Assembly (NCBI GenBank): GCA_949775045.1
Contig: OX459110.1
Span: 293,501 to 357,500, forward strand
Direction of reading: 5' to 3'
Source: Metridium senile
Lineage: Eukaryota > Cnidaria > Anthozoa > Actiniaria > Metridiidae
DNA: 64,000 nucleotides
The position numbers were made by a program, and so were the translations under genes. The notes under the pieces are model-generated. The model ran no database searches. It was given only the letters and a program-made list of their open reading frames with translations, and had not been told where the DNA came from. Each line of letters opens with the position of its first letter. Position 1 is the first letter of the stretch. Shown piece by piece: positions 23,505-36,732 of this stretch.

Positions 23505-24500
23505 TGGACACTTGTATCGGCTACAAGATAGATAACTTATATTTTATTTTATTGACATGCCAACTGCTTCTGGCAACAACGATTCAAGTAAATTTTTGTG
23601 AATTTTTTCATTTTCTTTGCGCCTTAGCTTTGTTGTTGCTATTTCTGTGCCTTTTTTGCATGAATCACTTCATGGTCAAAAAGCGACCTGTTAGGTGACA
23701 AAAAGCACCTGTTTTTTTTACTCATTATTCATTAATCAATAACGTAGATAGTTTCTTAGATAACGTGCTTATACCTTCTAATAACCGACTTTATTTACCT
23801 AGGAGAATGAAATTGAATCATTTTTGTAGTACAACAAATGTGAACGAGAAATCCAAAAGGAAAATGGAAGAAACAATTAAATTAATGCATTGTGAATCGT
23901 AATGAAAAAAAAATTATTATAAAAGTTAGAAATATTCAGACGAAAATAATATAGGAAGGAAGCTAAGTTTGATATGTTGTTTTATCATATGGCCCGTATT
24001 TTGCCCGCCGCGCGCTCTTAAGAAAACCTTCAGAAAAGTTAACGTGATTGGGTCCTAACGGCTTTTTCCCCCTGGTCCGTACGTGTTCGTACGGACCCGC
24101 TACTCAAAACATCACAAAAAATGGCGCGTGCCGGGCAAAACACGGGCCATATAATAACAAACTTGAGTACGACTCCACTTATGTCGGCTATAAGATAGAG
24201 ACCTTAATAAGCGATTTATTTTATTTTATTGTCATGCCAACTAACTGCTTCTGGGAACAATGACGCAAGTTGTGAATTTTTTTTACAACAATGTGTTGTT
24301 TGCGGTAAGCTTTTGTGTTGTTATTTCTGTTCCTTTTTTGCATGAATCACTTCATGGTCAAAATCAACGAGCGGGAAAGCGGCGACATGTTAGGTGATAA
24401 TAAGCACCTGTTTTTACTCATTATTCATTATTCAATACCGTAGATAGTTTCTTTAGATAGCGTGCTTGTACCTTTTAATAACCGACTTTACTTAGGAGAA
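23505..24500 (+). repeat. Direct copies of an approximately 300-bp dispersed sequence
   Basis: Two tandem-oriented copies (about 23510-23810 and 24175-24495). Each has a GGCTA(C/T)AAGAT start, TGCATGAATCACTTCATGGT, a GTTAGGTGA(C/T)AA segment and a TCATTATTCATTA segment. A third copy at 35650-35900 and a partial one at 36475-36560 lie in the palindrome spacer. Origin unknown; no intact open frame. Confidence 0.65.
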
Positions 24501-25531
24501 TAAAATAAATAAATATATAGAAAAAGAAATTATAAGAAATAAATGTGAATGTGAGAATCGAAAGGAAAATGGGAGGAGCAATTAAATGGATGAGTTGTGG
24601 ATGGGAATAAATAGAAAGCTCTTTTAAGAGTGAGAAATATTCAAACAAAAATTAAATAAAATGAGGGGAGGTGTTGATAGGACGGTGGGAAATAGATATC
24701 ATCACCTTGAATAAAAGAACAAATAACATCATATAAACAATCAACAGAATTGAATCATGAAAATAGCAAAATCTTTTGGAGGAAAAATATTCATTGGGTC
24801 AGAACACAAACCTGCAACCACATTCAAAAGTGTTAAAACAGTTGCGCTGGTATCCGACCAAAATAATGTTAATACAATCTTTGATTTTCAAAAGATAACA
24901 GACTTTTATGTACCAAAGCCCCTCACCCAAACTAATGTCGGTTGGCCATCACAATTTGCATGCATTTCAGAAGAGAAACCATAAAAAAGTTAGATCTACT
25001 ATATGCCACACGAAACTATTGTTAGTATAACTATATTAAACATGTACCACCAGAACGGGGTCGGGGCGCTTTCCATTAAAGCAAAACAACCCGTTTGAAA
25101 TTCGTTTTCAAATGGTAAAGGGGTTTCTGATTTAGGCAAACCGGGAGGAATTGTAAGCGAACTTTTATTAAGAACCAAAAAGAGTGGGAAAAGTGGATTG
25201 CCTCAATCACAAGTTCAAGATTGATGGCAATTTCCGATTGCAACTAGAGTATACGGGTTTTTACGTGTAAAAGCACCTCAGGCCCCCATGTAGCTAGTAG
25301 GTTTCAAAACTTATTTCCAGTTTTAATTAAAATAAACACAAATACTTTTTATTAGAGTTTTGACACAATTCTTTATTTGTGATAAGCTAGGGGTTTACAT
25401 TGCTCATACGGGACATTAAACATGAGACAATTCGATTAACATATACATTGAGCATTCTGTGATGGCCAACGCTTTTGAATCGTTTTAAAAAGAGAACGAG
25501 CCCAACTGAAACCTTCCTATCTATCAAATGT

Positions 25532-25823
25532 AGGTCTACTCCGGGTCCTGAGATCGCCTTAATTTTAGGCGATTTAAGGCGATTTTAGCAAAAAGCTTCT
25601 AAAACTCTAAGGCAATCTTAGGATATTTAAAGAAATTTTAGGCGATTTTAGCAAAAAGTTCCTAGAATCTAAGGCGATCTTAGGCAGATTTAGGCGATTT
25701 AAGGCGATTTTAGCAAAAAAAAATTCTACAATCTAAAGCGATCTTAGGCGATCTTGGGAGATATTAGTCAATTTTAGGCGATTTTAGGCAATTTTGAGCG
25801 ATCTTACGACCCGGAGTGACCTC
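25532..25823. repeat. TIR-bounded AGGCGATTTTAGC satellite element (left-arm copy)
   Basis: Tandem units of AGGCGATTTTAGCAAAAAGC type with variants, bracketed by AGGTCTACTCCGGGTC and GACCCGGAGTGACCT, an inverted pair. About 290 bp. Its counterpart in the right arm (44870-45278) is longer, so unit number changed after duplication. Confidence 0.7.
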
Positions 25824-26244
25824 AATGTTGAATCTTCGATGAACGGACTCTTATCTGACGAACCAAACCATGCATATATATACAGTCTTTCTAGACCTCT
25901 CGATGGATTCGCCATCAACGATATGTAATGTAGCGGCTTTGCTTCGATTATCAGACATAATATTCACAGAAACGGAAAAAAAATATTTGTTTTAAAAATT
26001 ATTTTAAATAAATTAATAGTTCACTTTAAGTATAAGGATCAAAATCGGTTGCTTAAGAACATGTAAGAAGGCTGTTGGAAACAGGTTGAAACGACAACTA
26101 TTTGCTATTTGAATTTTCAACATGAAAAAATAGCCTTCATATAGAAAGGCGCGCAAAGCGTAATGGCAAAAACAGGGTGTTCAATGCTAAATTATTGTGT
26201 TAGTGATTATCATAAATAAGTATTAACATCGTAATTATAATTAC

Positions 26245-29200
26245 TTAGTTTTTTAGCTGCAGCTCAACCTCCGTTGTAAAACCATTCACAAGATTCAAGA
26301 ATTTAACTCTGCTTTTGTTGTTCGGATTAAGTACATATTTACTCCAATCATCTTTCGGTATGACCTTGCCGTCAACGACAACCTTCCTTAGTGACTGTAC
26401 ACGATGGTTCAGTTTTACGTTGATTTTACTTGCCTGGCCTTTGGTGCAAAACATCAACTTAACACCAACGTGGCTGTTCGATTCAGGTGCGAAGACATTA
26501 TCGGGACCTTTTTTTCGTAACTTTCTTGTACATGTTTCTTTTTGTTCCTTGTCAGGATCGTACTCAAGACCAAAGTCGTGGTTGCTAATAGCTATTTTAA
26601 GAATATTAGATTTTTTCTCAGCCATTATCATGCACGGAGAGTTGACTTTTCGGATCGGTCCGGATTCTCTGGAGATCGTACGCGTAGGGGTTTCGAAGAA
26701 AGAGTATCCATATACTTTGTCTTTAGCACTGTTGAACTGGTTGTTCAGTTGTACAATGTGAGCTGTATTGTCTTGCTGGATCACAGTGTATCTATCCAAC
26801 TGTAGTGCGCCTCCACCGTTTATGACAATGGCATATTCATATTTTGATGATGTTGTTGTTTTAGTTGTTTGATCCTCATCGGTATTTTCACTGGTTTCAT
26901 CTTTGTCTGGATGGTTGTTACCATCATTTGCCTTCCACTGATTCCCACTGTCAACTGCGCGTTTGATCGGACTCTCATTACGCTTTATTCTGGTAAATTC
27001 TTTTACATCATCCTCGTCGTCCCACATCTCGGCAAGTGCTTGTCCAGATTCGCCTGAGCCATCACCTGAAAAAGATTCATCATCCGAAGTTCCAGGTGTT
27101 GCTGTGGTACCTCTCTTGGAATGGTCCAGCCAGGCAGTAGCGTATCTTGCACTTGATGTGCTCATACCATCTGATTTCTTTGAATTCTGGTTTGAGATTT
27201 TAACCTTGAGAGAAATACTAGCATGGTTCAACTTGATTTTGTAAAGGTTTCCATTGGTATCTTTCAACGTAACAGGGCTGGCCTGTTGGCTCCAAGTCCT
27301 GGAAAAATCGTTCTCTAAGGTTTTACTTTGATCGTTAACCTTAATATTTGTCGTCGCGCTTAACTTTTTGTCTTGAAATAAAGTCGTCAGTGGGTAAACG
27401 TCATCGGAAGCACCTTTTGTTTCAAAGTTGATATCACTCCCAAGACAAATGATAAGATGTTGGTAGAAAAAGTAGGACTTTCGGAACTCCAAAAGACGCT
27501 CTAGGGGAGAGTCAGGTATTTCTTTTGGGATTCCGTAGTTTGGTTTTTTAAATAACATACTAAATGCGCCTTGCTTTGCAGTTGTTCCACCACTTGAGCC
27601 AATAAAACTAACACCACCAGCAAACCCTCTATGGTTATAGGTTCTAGCTTTTACAGAGAGTGTATCAAGATCATCTGTGGCTACAGTTGTTGCTCCGGGT
27701 ACTTTTGTCCAGTCCCAACCTTTCTTAACATCGTACGATGCCAAAGCACTTTCACTGTTTGAGATCTGTAATGACCCATGGCTTGCAAAGACACCAAAAG
27801 CATTTTCCGTATTCTTTCCCTCGAAGTCCCAAGTATATCTAGAAAATCCTTTTGCAGCAACACTCCAATCCGCACGGCGATGAATCGAAAGGCTTGCGAA
27901 GTTCTTACTCCAGTGCCCAGATGGGGAGTTCTCAGCTTTGCATTGCTTATTCGATGCACATTTTAAGGTAGATACCTTCTTGAGTACGTCAAGTGACCCG
28001 ATTGTGTTCCAATAATATATCCATGACCTCGGGGCACCTGAAAATCATTATATGATTATTATATGAGTATTATATTAAACAAAAATGATTTTAATATATT
28101 GATAAAAAGACGCAGATTGAAAAATAACACTTTAAACTTTATACTTATTAAGGCTATTATTATGTAAACATTTATATTCATAAACTAACGATATTCTAAA
28201 TCTAACCTTAAAATCCTCTAAAAAATATATATACTCTTATTGGGAAAAGTTATTCTAGAGCCCCGTAATCGTAATCCTCATTCTTATCATTACCATTATT
28301 ACGATCATCATTTACATATGATCAACATAATAATCATCATTGTCATGACCAGGATTACCATCATCACATCATCATCGTCATCATCCCAAAAACTCCATAA
28401 AAACTAATTCAAAAATCACATGAGATGAGTTGTGTGTGTTGTAAATATTGAATGTAGTTTTAGTGTTAGTGAGTGTGAGTGTGAGTATGCGTGAGTTTGA
28501 GTGTGTGCAAACATCACGGTAGAGCTCCGACGGAGAGTGATCTTTACAAAATAAAGCAAACATGTATATAGTTGTACACCATACCTCTTTCAAGATATTC
28601 TTTGATGCCTGGATTGGTTTTATCAAACAAACGTAGAAACATTCCGTTGTCTTTGACTCCCTCTGGTACTGTACCCTGAGGATGTACATAGCTGATATAT
28701 GCATAAGCAGGGATCATCGACACGAGTATGCCTTTATTATAGCTTGGGAAGCGACCACATATTCCATTCGGCGTGGAGTACTTGACAGAAACCATTCTCA
28801 ACACTCCCAGGACCTTTCGAATGTGGTCTTTGGACGTTTGGTCGAGCTCAAACGAGGTTCCATCCAAGAAGTACTGCACGAGAGCGGCGTTGTGTAGAGC
28901 TTGAGGAACGTAAGCCGATCCGTAGAACGTCTTGTGGTGAAAACCGGTAAAATCAGGTTTGACAACTCCACCAAGGCCTTTGTTGATTGCAAGTGCGCTC
29001 TTTATCCATTCTTTTAAGTGATTCAAGTCGTGGATTTCATCTACTCCTTTAACTTCTTTCATGAGTACGATCAAAAGTCTGTATAACAAAATGGTTCTCA
29101 TTCGATCTGTGGTCGTGCCGTCGTAGATATAGTCAGTTCCACGTTGGTAGATCTCGTTGAAGTCTGTGTACCACTTCATCGCGTTGACCAAATCATTAAA

Positions 29201-30690
29201 CATTGGCTCCTTCCTTAGTCTCTTTCTTAGTACAAACACAGAGTGAACAAAACCGGAGCCAATTTTATTCATCTCGTGGTCAAGGGACCCTAACGAACTC
29301 CCAGCAGCTATTCCTTGGTCTTGAAGATAGGTTAGCAGAGTCTTGATTCGTCCGAATCTGAAATCATTGAATTTTTCAATCAGCGTTTCAGCGTGAAGAG
29401 CGCGTGCGTCGGAGCCTCTAGGTGGACATTCTATTGACGTTTTTTCATTGTTTACCATCTCTGTGAATTTGTTTTTCATCGTTTCGTGTTTTCCAGCAAC
29501 AGCCTCTATACCTTTGATGAATTTAGCGCCAGTTGCTAGAAGCTTTCTACATACTTGTTTAGCGATGTACCGAACTTCAACTGCTCTGCTCATTAACGCA
29601 CACTCCAGAGACATTGGTAACAGCACTTCCGCGAAAACATACCCAAACTTTGAGGCTGAGGCTGAGTCACTATTGATTTCTTTATCTTTGCCAAAGGCTG
29701 CCACTTTTGGGAAGAGAGGAGGACGGTTGTTGACGAAGTCGATCGTGCCATAGAGAGTATGCGCTGCGGCTGCTTTTTCCCAAAGTGACTCCCAGCGCTT
29801 GACTTTCATTTGCTCAAAATCAAAGGTATCAGTTGCTGGTAAAGCGTTTATTTCATCAGTAAGTTTAAGGATGGATTCTGTATCTTTTACGTACCAATCT
29901 TGGATCCTTGCTTCTATTGTATTAATATCTCCAAGCATTACCTTGGTATTCGTAATCGTCTCGGTGTACCGGGATGATTCGTATTGATCCCACCTAAACG
30001 TTTGCTGCCAAAAGTCCTTATCGTCGTGGAATAGTTTGCTGTTGGCTCCAGGACTAGTTTGTCCAACCTTCTTCACTACTCGATCTCGCGATGCCAGACT
30101 AAGGGTTTTCGAGAATTGAAACAAATCGATGTATAGCTTATCTGCTTCAGTGGTCTGTATTTCAAACTCAACTTTTAGAATTTTCGTCAGTTTTTTGAAA
30201 TCGTCGCCAAAGAACTCTTGATACGCTATCCAAACACCTCGCCATCCTTTAAAATCAAGATACACATCCGTTGGGCTTGTTCTAACTGTGTCCGTGCTTC
30301 CGTCTGCAGTGCCTACAAAAACAAGCTTCATTCTTGAGGCTGGTACTTTAGCTTCACGATACATCCAGAATTTGATTCCTCCTTGTTGGGCTTCCTTTTT
30401 GCTGGTTCTTTTTTTATCCCGAAGATCTAGGGTTAGTTTTGGCTTATCTGCGGTGATTACTACATTGGTCCATTGCCACAGTAGAGAATTGTCTCGGTGT
30501 TTGTGGAATTTGCTGGATTTTCCCTTTTCGGAGTTATCTGCACTGAAGTACGAGAGGTCTCCACTCGTTTCGAAGTCAAATGCTGCAAATATGATAATTA
30601 ATTTAGATAAAGTTTATATCAATAACCAAGCAACCAGGCAACCAAGCAACCAAACAACCAAACAACCAAGCAACCAAGTAAACATGCAAC

Positions 30691-30745
<55 letters not shown>

Positions 30746-31809
30746 CCAACCAACCAACCAACCAACCAACCAACCAACCAACCAACCAACCAACCAACCA
30801 ACCAACCAACCAACCAACCAACCAACCAACAAACCAACAAACCAACCAACCAACCAACCAACCACCAACCAACCAATAAACCAACCAACCAACCAACTAG
30901 CAAATCAACCAACCAAACAAGCAACCAATCAAACTAGCAACCAACCAACCAAGCAATGACCTGCTTAATTCATAATTAATTGTTAGGAGATACTTACTCA
31001 ATGCTGTTTTCGATCTTTTTCCCTTCACTCTTCTCGATGGTGCAATGAGATCTTCTGGGTCCTCGAATTCATCTGTTTCGTAATTGTCATCTTCAATGTC
31101 GTCTGTTTCGATTTCTCTTGATTCGTTTTCATCCATTTCGATTTCGTTAGTTGCATTCCAGTTATAAACACTTTGTTCCAAACTCATCGGATCTAAATAT
31201 ACATTAGCAAAGTTGAAATATAGAATAAACACGGCAGCACGAATAATAAGAATACACTCGATCATCGGATCTTAATAAATTACAAATCTAAATTTTAATT
31301 AACACGAAATCAACATTCCATGAAGCAAATACTAGGCCTTCTAGATATTTAGCATTCAATTGAAAATATCTGGTAGATGTAAACGACCAGCAAGTTCTTA
31401 ATTCGAATAGACATTTTTCATACTAACATTTCCGCCACTTATTATCATCATATTTAAAATTGCTTGTTTAAGAAAAAGAAAGCTATCATATGATAGGCAT
31501 TCAAAATAACAATAACTGTCAAAGTTTGTGAAAAACCTTGAAATTTCCAAGAAACCATATGAATTTGAAAAATTACAACACAGATTTAAACATTTTTATT
31601 TTAGCCTGATATTCCACTTATTGGCATTTTCGACAGTGTATCAAAATCTGCCTGTTTATGACAATTTTTTGTATGGCAGTATCTTTTATTCACAATTCAT
31701 TGATGATATAACTATAGAATACATTTTAATGTGTAGCTTTGTACGTACCTGGATATGCAAAAGCACCAACGCAAATCCCAAGTACTAGTAGGGTCAGGAG
31801 ATTTGTCAT
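26245..31809 (-). CDS. Lyase C: secreted PL8 polysaccharide lyase, four exons
   Basis: Exons 31809-31749, 31192-30998, 30582-28585 and 28037-26245. They total 4047 nt, or 1,348 residues, all phase 1. Exon 1 is a signal peptide ([20 protein letters not shown]); exon 2 an acidic propeptide ending in basic residues ([11 protein letters not shown]). Exon 3 holds the N-terminal jelly roll ([20 protein letters not shown]) and catalytic helices. Exon 4 holds the beta and C-terminal domains. Catalytic matches: [23 protein letters not shown] loop between AWLDHS and YEYAIVI is Asp/Glu/Ser-rich and has furin-like RIKR and PIKR sites. An acceptor-like TTCTTTTAG just 5' of the ATG suggests a further non-coding 5' exon. 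The gene is the mirror copy of D. Expected to act outside the cell on glycosaminoglycans; substrate unproven. Confidence 0.9.
28262..28520. repeat. ATC- and GAGT-rich simple repeats in lyase C intron 3
   Basis: ATC/CAT trinucleotides (about 28275-28385), then a short GAGTGT run (about 28465-28505). The right-arm counterpart has an expanded GCACTC run at 42078-42216. Confidence 0.6.
30627..30955. repeat. AAGC and CCAA tetranucleotide repeats in lyase C intron 2
   Basis: AAGC at about 30690-30742, then CCAA to about 30900, then degenerate copies. The Gln/Pro/Thr/Asn and Gly/Trp/Leu/Val frames across it are artefacts. The same intron of D carries the complementary GGTT/CGGT repeat. Confidence 0.9.
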
Positions 31810-31915
31810 CGTTGCAAACCTTTGCCTAAAAGAATTGATGTTGAAATGTGGATAGTTAGTGTTCGAAACACTCGACGATACACCGGCAAAAAAATTATCA
31901 AGGAGATTAAAAAAG

Positions 31916-32248
<333 letters not shown>

Positions 32249-32979
32249 CTTTGTTTTATCGTTTGCAAGCATGCAAATGAGTACTTTATATGCTATTACA
32301 AATTTCAATATTGTTCAATTAAACAAAACATAAATTAATCGAATAAGAAATTCACTCTAAATAATTTTCATAACTTACTTTAATAACATGCACTATATAA
32401 ACAAAATCACAAACAAAAACTATTCAATATCCTCACAAATGATTCTGTTTAGATTTCTTGTTATTTTGTACTTATTGTGATTGTGTTATGAAGATATCGA
32501 TTATCGCGGTAACCTAAGCAAGCTAAGCAATTCCATTAAAAATAACATTTTAAAAACTCTTACCTAACCTCACTTGTTCCTTTTCAGCTTCCACAAAAGT
32601 GATAACAACTTGCTCAAGATACTTTGATTTTATGTCCTTAGATAGCATTTACGCCACCGGCATACGTAACCTTGAATATATTTGCAACATGTTGGAACAT
32701 TGTTGCATTTGGTGATATCAAGTATTAGATCGTTAAAACAATAGAAACACCTTTAAAAAAAAATTCTGAACGCCCCGGGATAGTTGTTCGGTACTTAAAT
32801 CCTCCCAACAAAATAGGACAATTTTGCGTTTACCCTGTAGGCCGAACATTGAATAAAAAAAGATAGCAAACGAAGTGAAGCAAAGAGAAAATACAATATT
32901 AAAATTGTGTGAGCTCGAAATTTGAGGATTATTTGAATATAAGTAATAGAGATCAACGGCTGAAAACAAATAGGTCAAT

Positions 32980-34265
32980 GCTACTAAACTGGTGTGGTCT
33001 GCGTAAATGTTTCTAAAAAAATGGAGTAAAAATGTACAATAACTAGTGGTTAAAATAGTGTGGACTGCGTCAATGGTTTGAAAGAAACAATTGGAGTGAA
33101 ATAGAAAATGACTGGTGGTTTAAATAATATGAACTGTGTTAGTGTTTAAAGAAACGAAAGTTTTCAATATGATCGTGAACAATTTTAATCAACAAAACTA
33201 ATATATTGTGTTTCTTATTATAACTACCATTTTTGAAGATTAGGTAAGAAAAAAGAATAATAGAGACACCAGGGGAAATTTTTTGGATCTCCCAGGGGCG
33301 TATCACGCATGATATATTTGCCTTGATCTTCTTAGAAAATACACGATAACTAGAAAATCAGTTTTGAATTCGTGTTTTTAAGAAAACAATTGGAATAAAA
33401 ATGTACGATAACTAGAGGTTAAACTAGTATGGACTACGTCAGTGTTTCTAAGGAAACAATTGGAGTAAAAATATACGATAACTAGAGGTTAAACTAGTAT
33501 GGACTACGTCAGTGTTTCTAAGGAAACAATTGGAGTAAAAATATACGATAACTAGAGGTTAAACTAGTGTGGACTACGTCAGTGTTTCTAAGGAAACAAT
33601 TGGAGTAAAAATGTACGATAACTAGAGGTTAAACTAGTATGGACTACGTCAGTGTTTCTAAGGAAACAATTGGAGTAAAAATATACGATAACTAGACGTT
33701 AAACTAGTGTGGACTACGTCAGTGTTTCTAAGGAAACAATTGGAGTAAAAATGTACGATAACTAGAGGTTAAACTAGTATGGACTACGTCAGTGTTTCTA
33801 AGGAAACAATTGGTGTTAAAAATGACTAGCGGTTAAAATGCTGTGAACTGTGTTAGTGTTTAATTATAACTACCATATTTGAAGATAAGGTAAAAAGAAT
33901 AATAGAGACACCCGGGGAAATATTTGGATCTCCCAGGGGCGTATCACGCATGATTTGCCTTGATCGCTTTCCCGGAAAATGCACGATAACTAGAAAAGCA
34001 GTTTTGAATTCGCGTTTTTAAGAAAAACAATTGGAGTTAAAATGTACCATAAATAGCGATTAAACTAGTGTGGACTACGTCAGTGTTTCTAAGAAAACAA
34101 TTGGAGTTAAAGTGTACGATAACTAGCGGTTAAACTAGTGTGGACTGCGTCAGTGTTTCTAAGAAAACAATAGAGTAAAATTGTACGATAAATAGCAATT
34201 AAACTAGTGTGAACTGTCTCAGTATTTCAAAGGAAACAATTGGAATAATAGCGGCTAGACAATTG
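32980..34265. repeat. 70-bp minisatellite, lyase C 5' flank
   Basis: Six units of exactly 70 bp run from about 33421 to 33840; a unit includes AAACTAGTATGGACTACGTC and AAACAATTGGAGTAAAAAT. Diverged units flank them (32980-33180, 33351-33420, 34010-34260). The right arm carries only about two or three degenerate units (37600-37800). Confidence 0.85.
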
Positions 34266-34734
34266 TGGACTGTGTCAGTTTATGAACAAATAAAAGGCTT
34301 TAAAAATGATCTTTAACATTTTTATCAAAACAACTTGTTCTTTTTATTCTAATTATAGATACCATTTAAAGATTAGGTCAAACAAAGAATAATAGATCGA
34401 GGCACCAGAGGATATATTGTGACCTCCATAGGGGCTACATCGCTTGATTTGGCTTGATGTTTTCCCCAGAGAATTCGATTCACGATCTTGATAACGGGTA
34501 GTCAATTAGAACTGTGTTGAAAAAAAAAAGGTATTAATCAGTAATCAACCATTATCTCCTCGTTTTTCTTTGACAAACATTTAGGTCCTACTATACTTAA
34601 GTAGCTAAAGTGTCAACCAGTTTGTTGATGGTTCGTATATAAAGCAGGATTTCAAATTTTGTGATGGTTGATGGCGCTTGAAAAGTTGATATATGGATCT
34701 TGTAAGGGTGTTTAGTAATGTTTAATAAACAAAC

Positions 34735-34801
34735 AGGAGTGTTTTATCAGGATTTAAAACCACGCGGCGAAGCCAAGTGGTTTTAGACCTGATAAAACAC
34801 G
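34735..34801. repeat. Short hairpin (GTGTTTTATCAGG palindrome)
   Basis: GTGTTTTATCAGGATTTAAA pairs with its complement CTGATAAAACAC around a GCGGCGAAGCC loop. It marks the left edge of the palindrome spacer. Confidence 0.6.
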
Positions 34802-34925
34802 ATCTGCGGCTTAAGAAACTCCAACCTATATTTTGTGTTTTTAAAAAAAAAAAAAAAAAACATCAAGGATTTATGAAAGTTTATTAGAGAAAATTCAGGT
34901 TAAAGTTTATGTAAATTATGGTGAA

Positions 34926-35230
34926 TCTATACATCCTCGGGAACCCAGGGGTATTCTTCTGTCGCTCGTTTCTCGCTTCCACAACATATACCCCTGGGAA
35001 CGTAGTCTGTTGGAGCTTGTTCCGGAAGTCAAAATTCAGTTCTTTCCTGATTGGTCGACCTTATTAGGTCGACCAATGAAAATCAAGATAGCCATTCAAA
35101 GAAAGTCGTTAAATAAGTTTGAATTTTGACTTCCGGAACAAGCTCCAACAGACTACGTTCCCAGGGGTATATGTTGTGGAAGCGAGAAACGAGCGACAGA
35201 AGAATACCCCTGGGTTCCCGAGGATGGAAT
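34926..35230. mobile_element. MITE with ~108-bp near-perfect arms
   Basis: Left arm about 34932-35040 (CCTCGGGAACCCAGGGGTAT and onward) and right arm about 35118-35226 are complements over their full length. The loop holds a second palindrome (TTGGTCGACC / GGTCGACCAA). Confidence 0.85.
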
Positions 35231-35231
35231 C

Positions 35232-35537
35232 TATAGAGCGAAAGCCCTAGAACCATGAAATAAAAACAAAATAGTTACTAACTAATAGTTCTTATTTAGT
35301 GACTGTTAGTTACTATAAAAGTCAAGTAAAGTTGTGATGAGGTATTGTTTCCTTTTGTATTTGATGTTTCTGGTTGTTTCTCCGCGACGATCATAATCAT
35401 ACACACATCATATAACCGCGGATCAGACCCACATACGTATCTGGTTGAGTGATACTAACTAAATAGTCACTAAATAGAAACTATTAGTTAGTAACTATTT
35501 TGTTTTTATTTCATGGTTCTAGTGCTTTCGCTCTATC
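35232..35537. mobile_element. Foldback element adjacent to the previous MITE
   Basis: Left end TATAGAGCGAAAGC through AGTTACTAACTAATAG pairs with the right end CTATTAGTTAGTAACT through GCTTTCGCTCTAT. About 80-bp arms around a 140-bp loop. Confidence 0.8.
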
Positions 35538-35639
35538 TTCAGTTAAAACACTCGTCATGGTTACGATTTCTTTTGTTAATTTCTCATGAAATATTAAGGA
35601 ATTTTTAAGGGTTGGGGTTAAGGTCTTGGCAATGTGTAG

Positions 35640-36560
35640 GACACTTGTGTCGGCTATAAGATTTAAAAGGGGATTTATTTTATCTTATTGACATGTCAAA
35701 TGGCTGGCAACAATGACTCAAGCTTCGAATTGTTTTTCAAAATGTGTTCTTTGCGCCTTATCTTTGATGTCGTTATTTCTGTGCCTTTTTGCATGAATAA
35801 CTTCATGGTCAAAATCAACGAGCGGAAAAGCAACATGTTAGGTGACAAAGATCACCTGCGTTTACTCATTATTCATTAATCCATAACTTTTTTTTAGATA
35901 GCGTGCTTATATATACTCTCTTATTTTTATAATTATTATTACACCTATTAGGAGAACGCTAAACACACAAATGTATTGAAATAGCAACATTGTAACTTTT
36001 TGAAAGAAAAATTATCATTTAGGTCAGAAGACGAACCTTCTACCATATTAAAAAGTCTTAGAACCCCTGCCCTAGTACGTATCCAACCAAATGTTAATAT
36101 TCCCTTGTTTTTTTAGAAGAGAACAGACGTTTATTTACCAAAGCCCCTCACCCAAATTAATGTCGGTTGGCCATCACAATTTGCAAGCATTTCAGTAAAG
36201 TAACCCTTTAAAGTAAACTTTAGATCCACTATATGCCACAAGAAACCATTGTTAGTATAACTACCAAACATGTACCACCAGAACAGGGTCGGGGCGCTTT
36301 CCATTAACGTAAAACAACCCGTTTGAAATTCGTTTCCAAATGATAAACGGTTTTCTGATCAGGAATTATAGGCGAACTTTTATTAAGAACCAAAAAGAGT
36401 GGGAAAAGTATAGATTGCCTCAATCACAAATTCAAGATTGCTGGACATTTCCGATTGCAACTACAATTTACGTGTTAGGTGACAAAAACACCTGTATTTT
36501 ACTCATTATTCATTAATCAATACCGTAGAAGTTTCTTAGATAACGTGCTTATACTTTCTA
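35640..36560 (+). repeat. Third copy of the palindrome-arm end sequence, in the spacer
   Basis: Contains the ~300-bp repeat of 23505-24500 and then a copy of the arm terminus (AATGTCGGTTGGCCATCACA near 36161, GGGTCGGGGCGCTTTCCATT near 36287). Orientation is the same as the left-arm end (24740-25260) and opposite to the right-arm end (45560-46060). Confidence 0.75.
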
Positions 36561-36689
36561 AAAAATGCTACTACTTTTTTATATTGTTTTCTATATCGTT
36601 TTATATTTATACATATTTAGTTATTTAATTATGTTAGAGTGTCAACAATAAGCTGAATATAACTATTACATTGACACTGAAATAAAGTT

Positions 36690-36732
36690 ATAATTACTGA
36701 CGATTCGAGCTTTAGCCCTTCGTCGGAGTAAA
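36690..36732 (-). repeat. Dispersed GACGAAGGGCTAAAGCTCGA sequence
   Basis: The minus strand reads CTCCGACGAAGGGCTAAAGC followed by TCGAATCGTCAG. A close relative is at 49655-49690 on the plus strand (GAGCTAAAGCTCGAAACGTC) and a more diverged one near 4455-4500. The stem-plus-GAAAC-GTC look recalls hammerhead ribozymes of Penelope-like elements, but the core is not canonical. Confidence 0.35.

Noticed and set aside
25532..25823. CRISPR array (regular AGGCGATTTTAGC units)
   Set aside because: Units are adjacent and degenerate with no unique spacers, in a spliced animal genome.
26245..28037. Frameshift in lyase C exon 4, because the longest frame seems to begin at 27744
   Set aside because: The true frame is open without a stop up to the acceptor at 28038; the apparent start only reflects the lack of a start-like codon upstream.
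30614..30959. Gln/Pro/Thr/Asn and Gly/Trp/Leu/Val frames
   Set aside because: CCAA/AAGC repeat inside lyase C intron 2.
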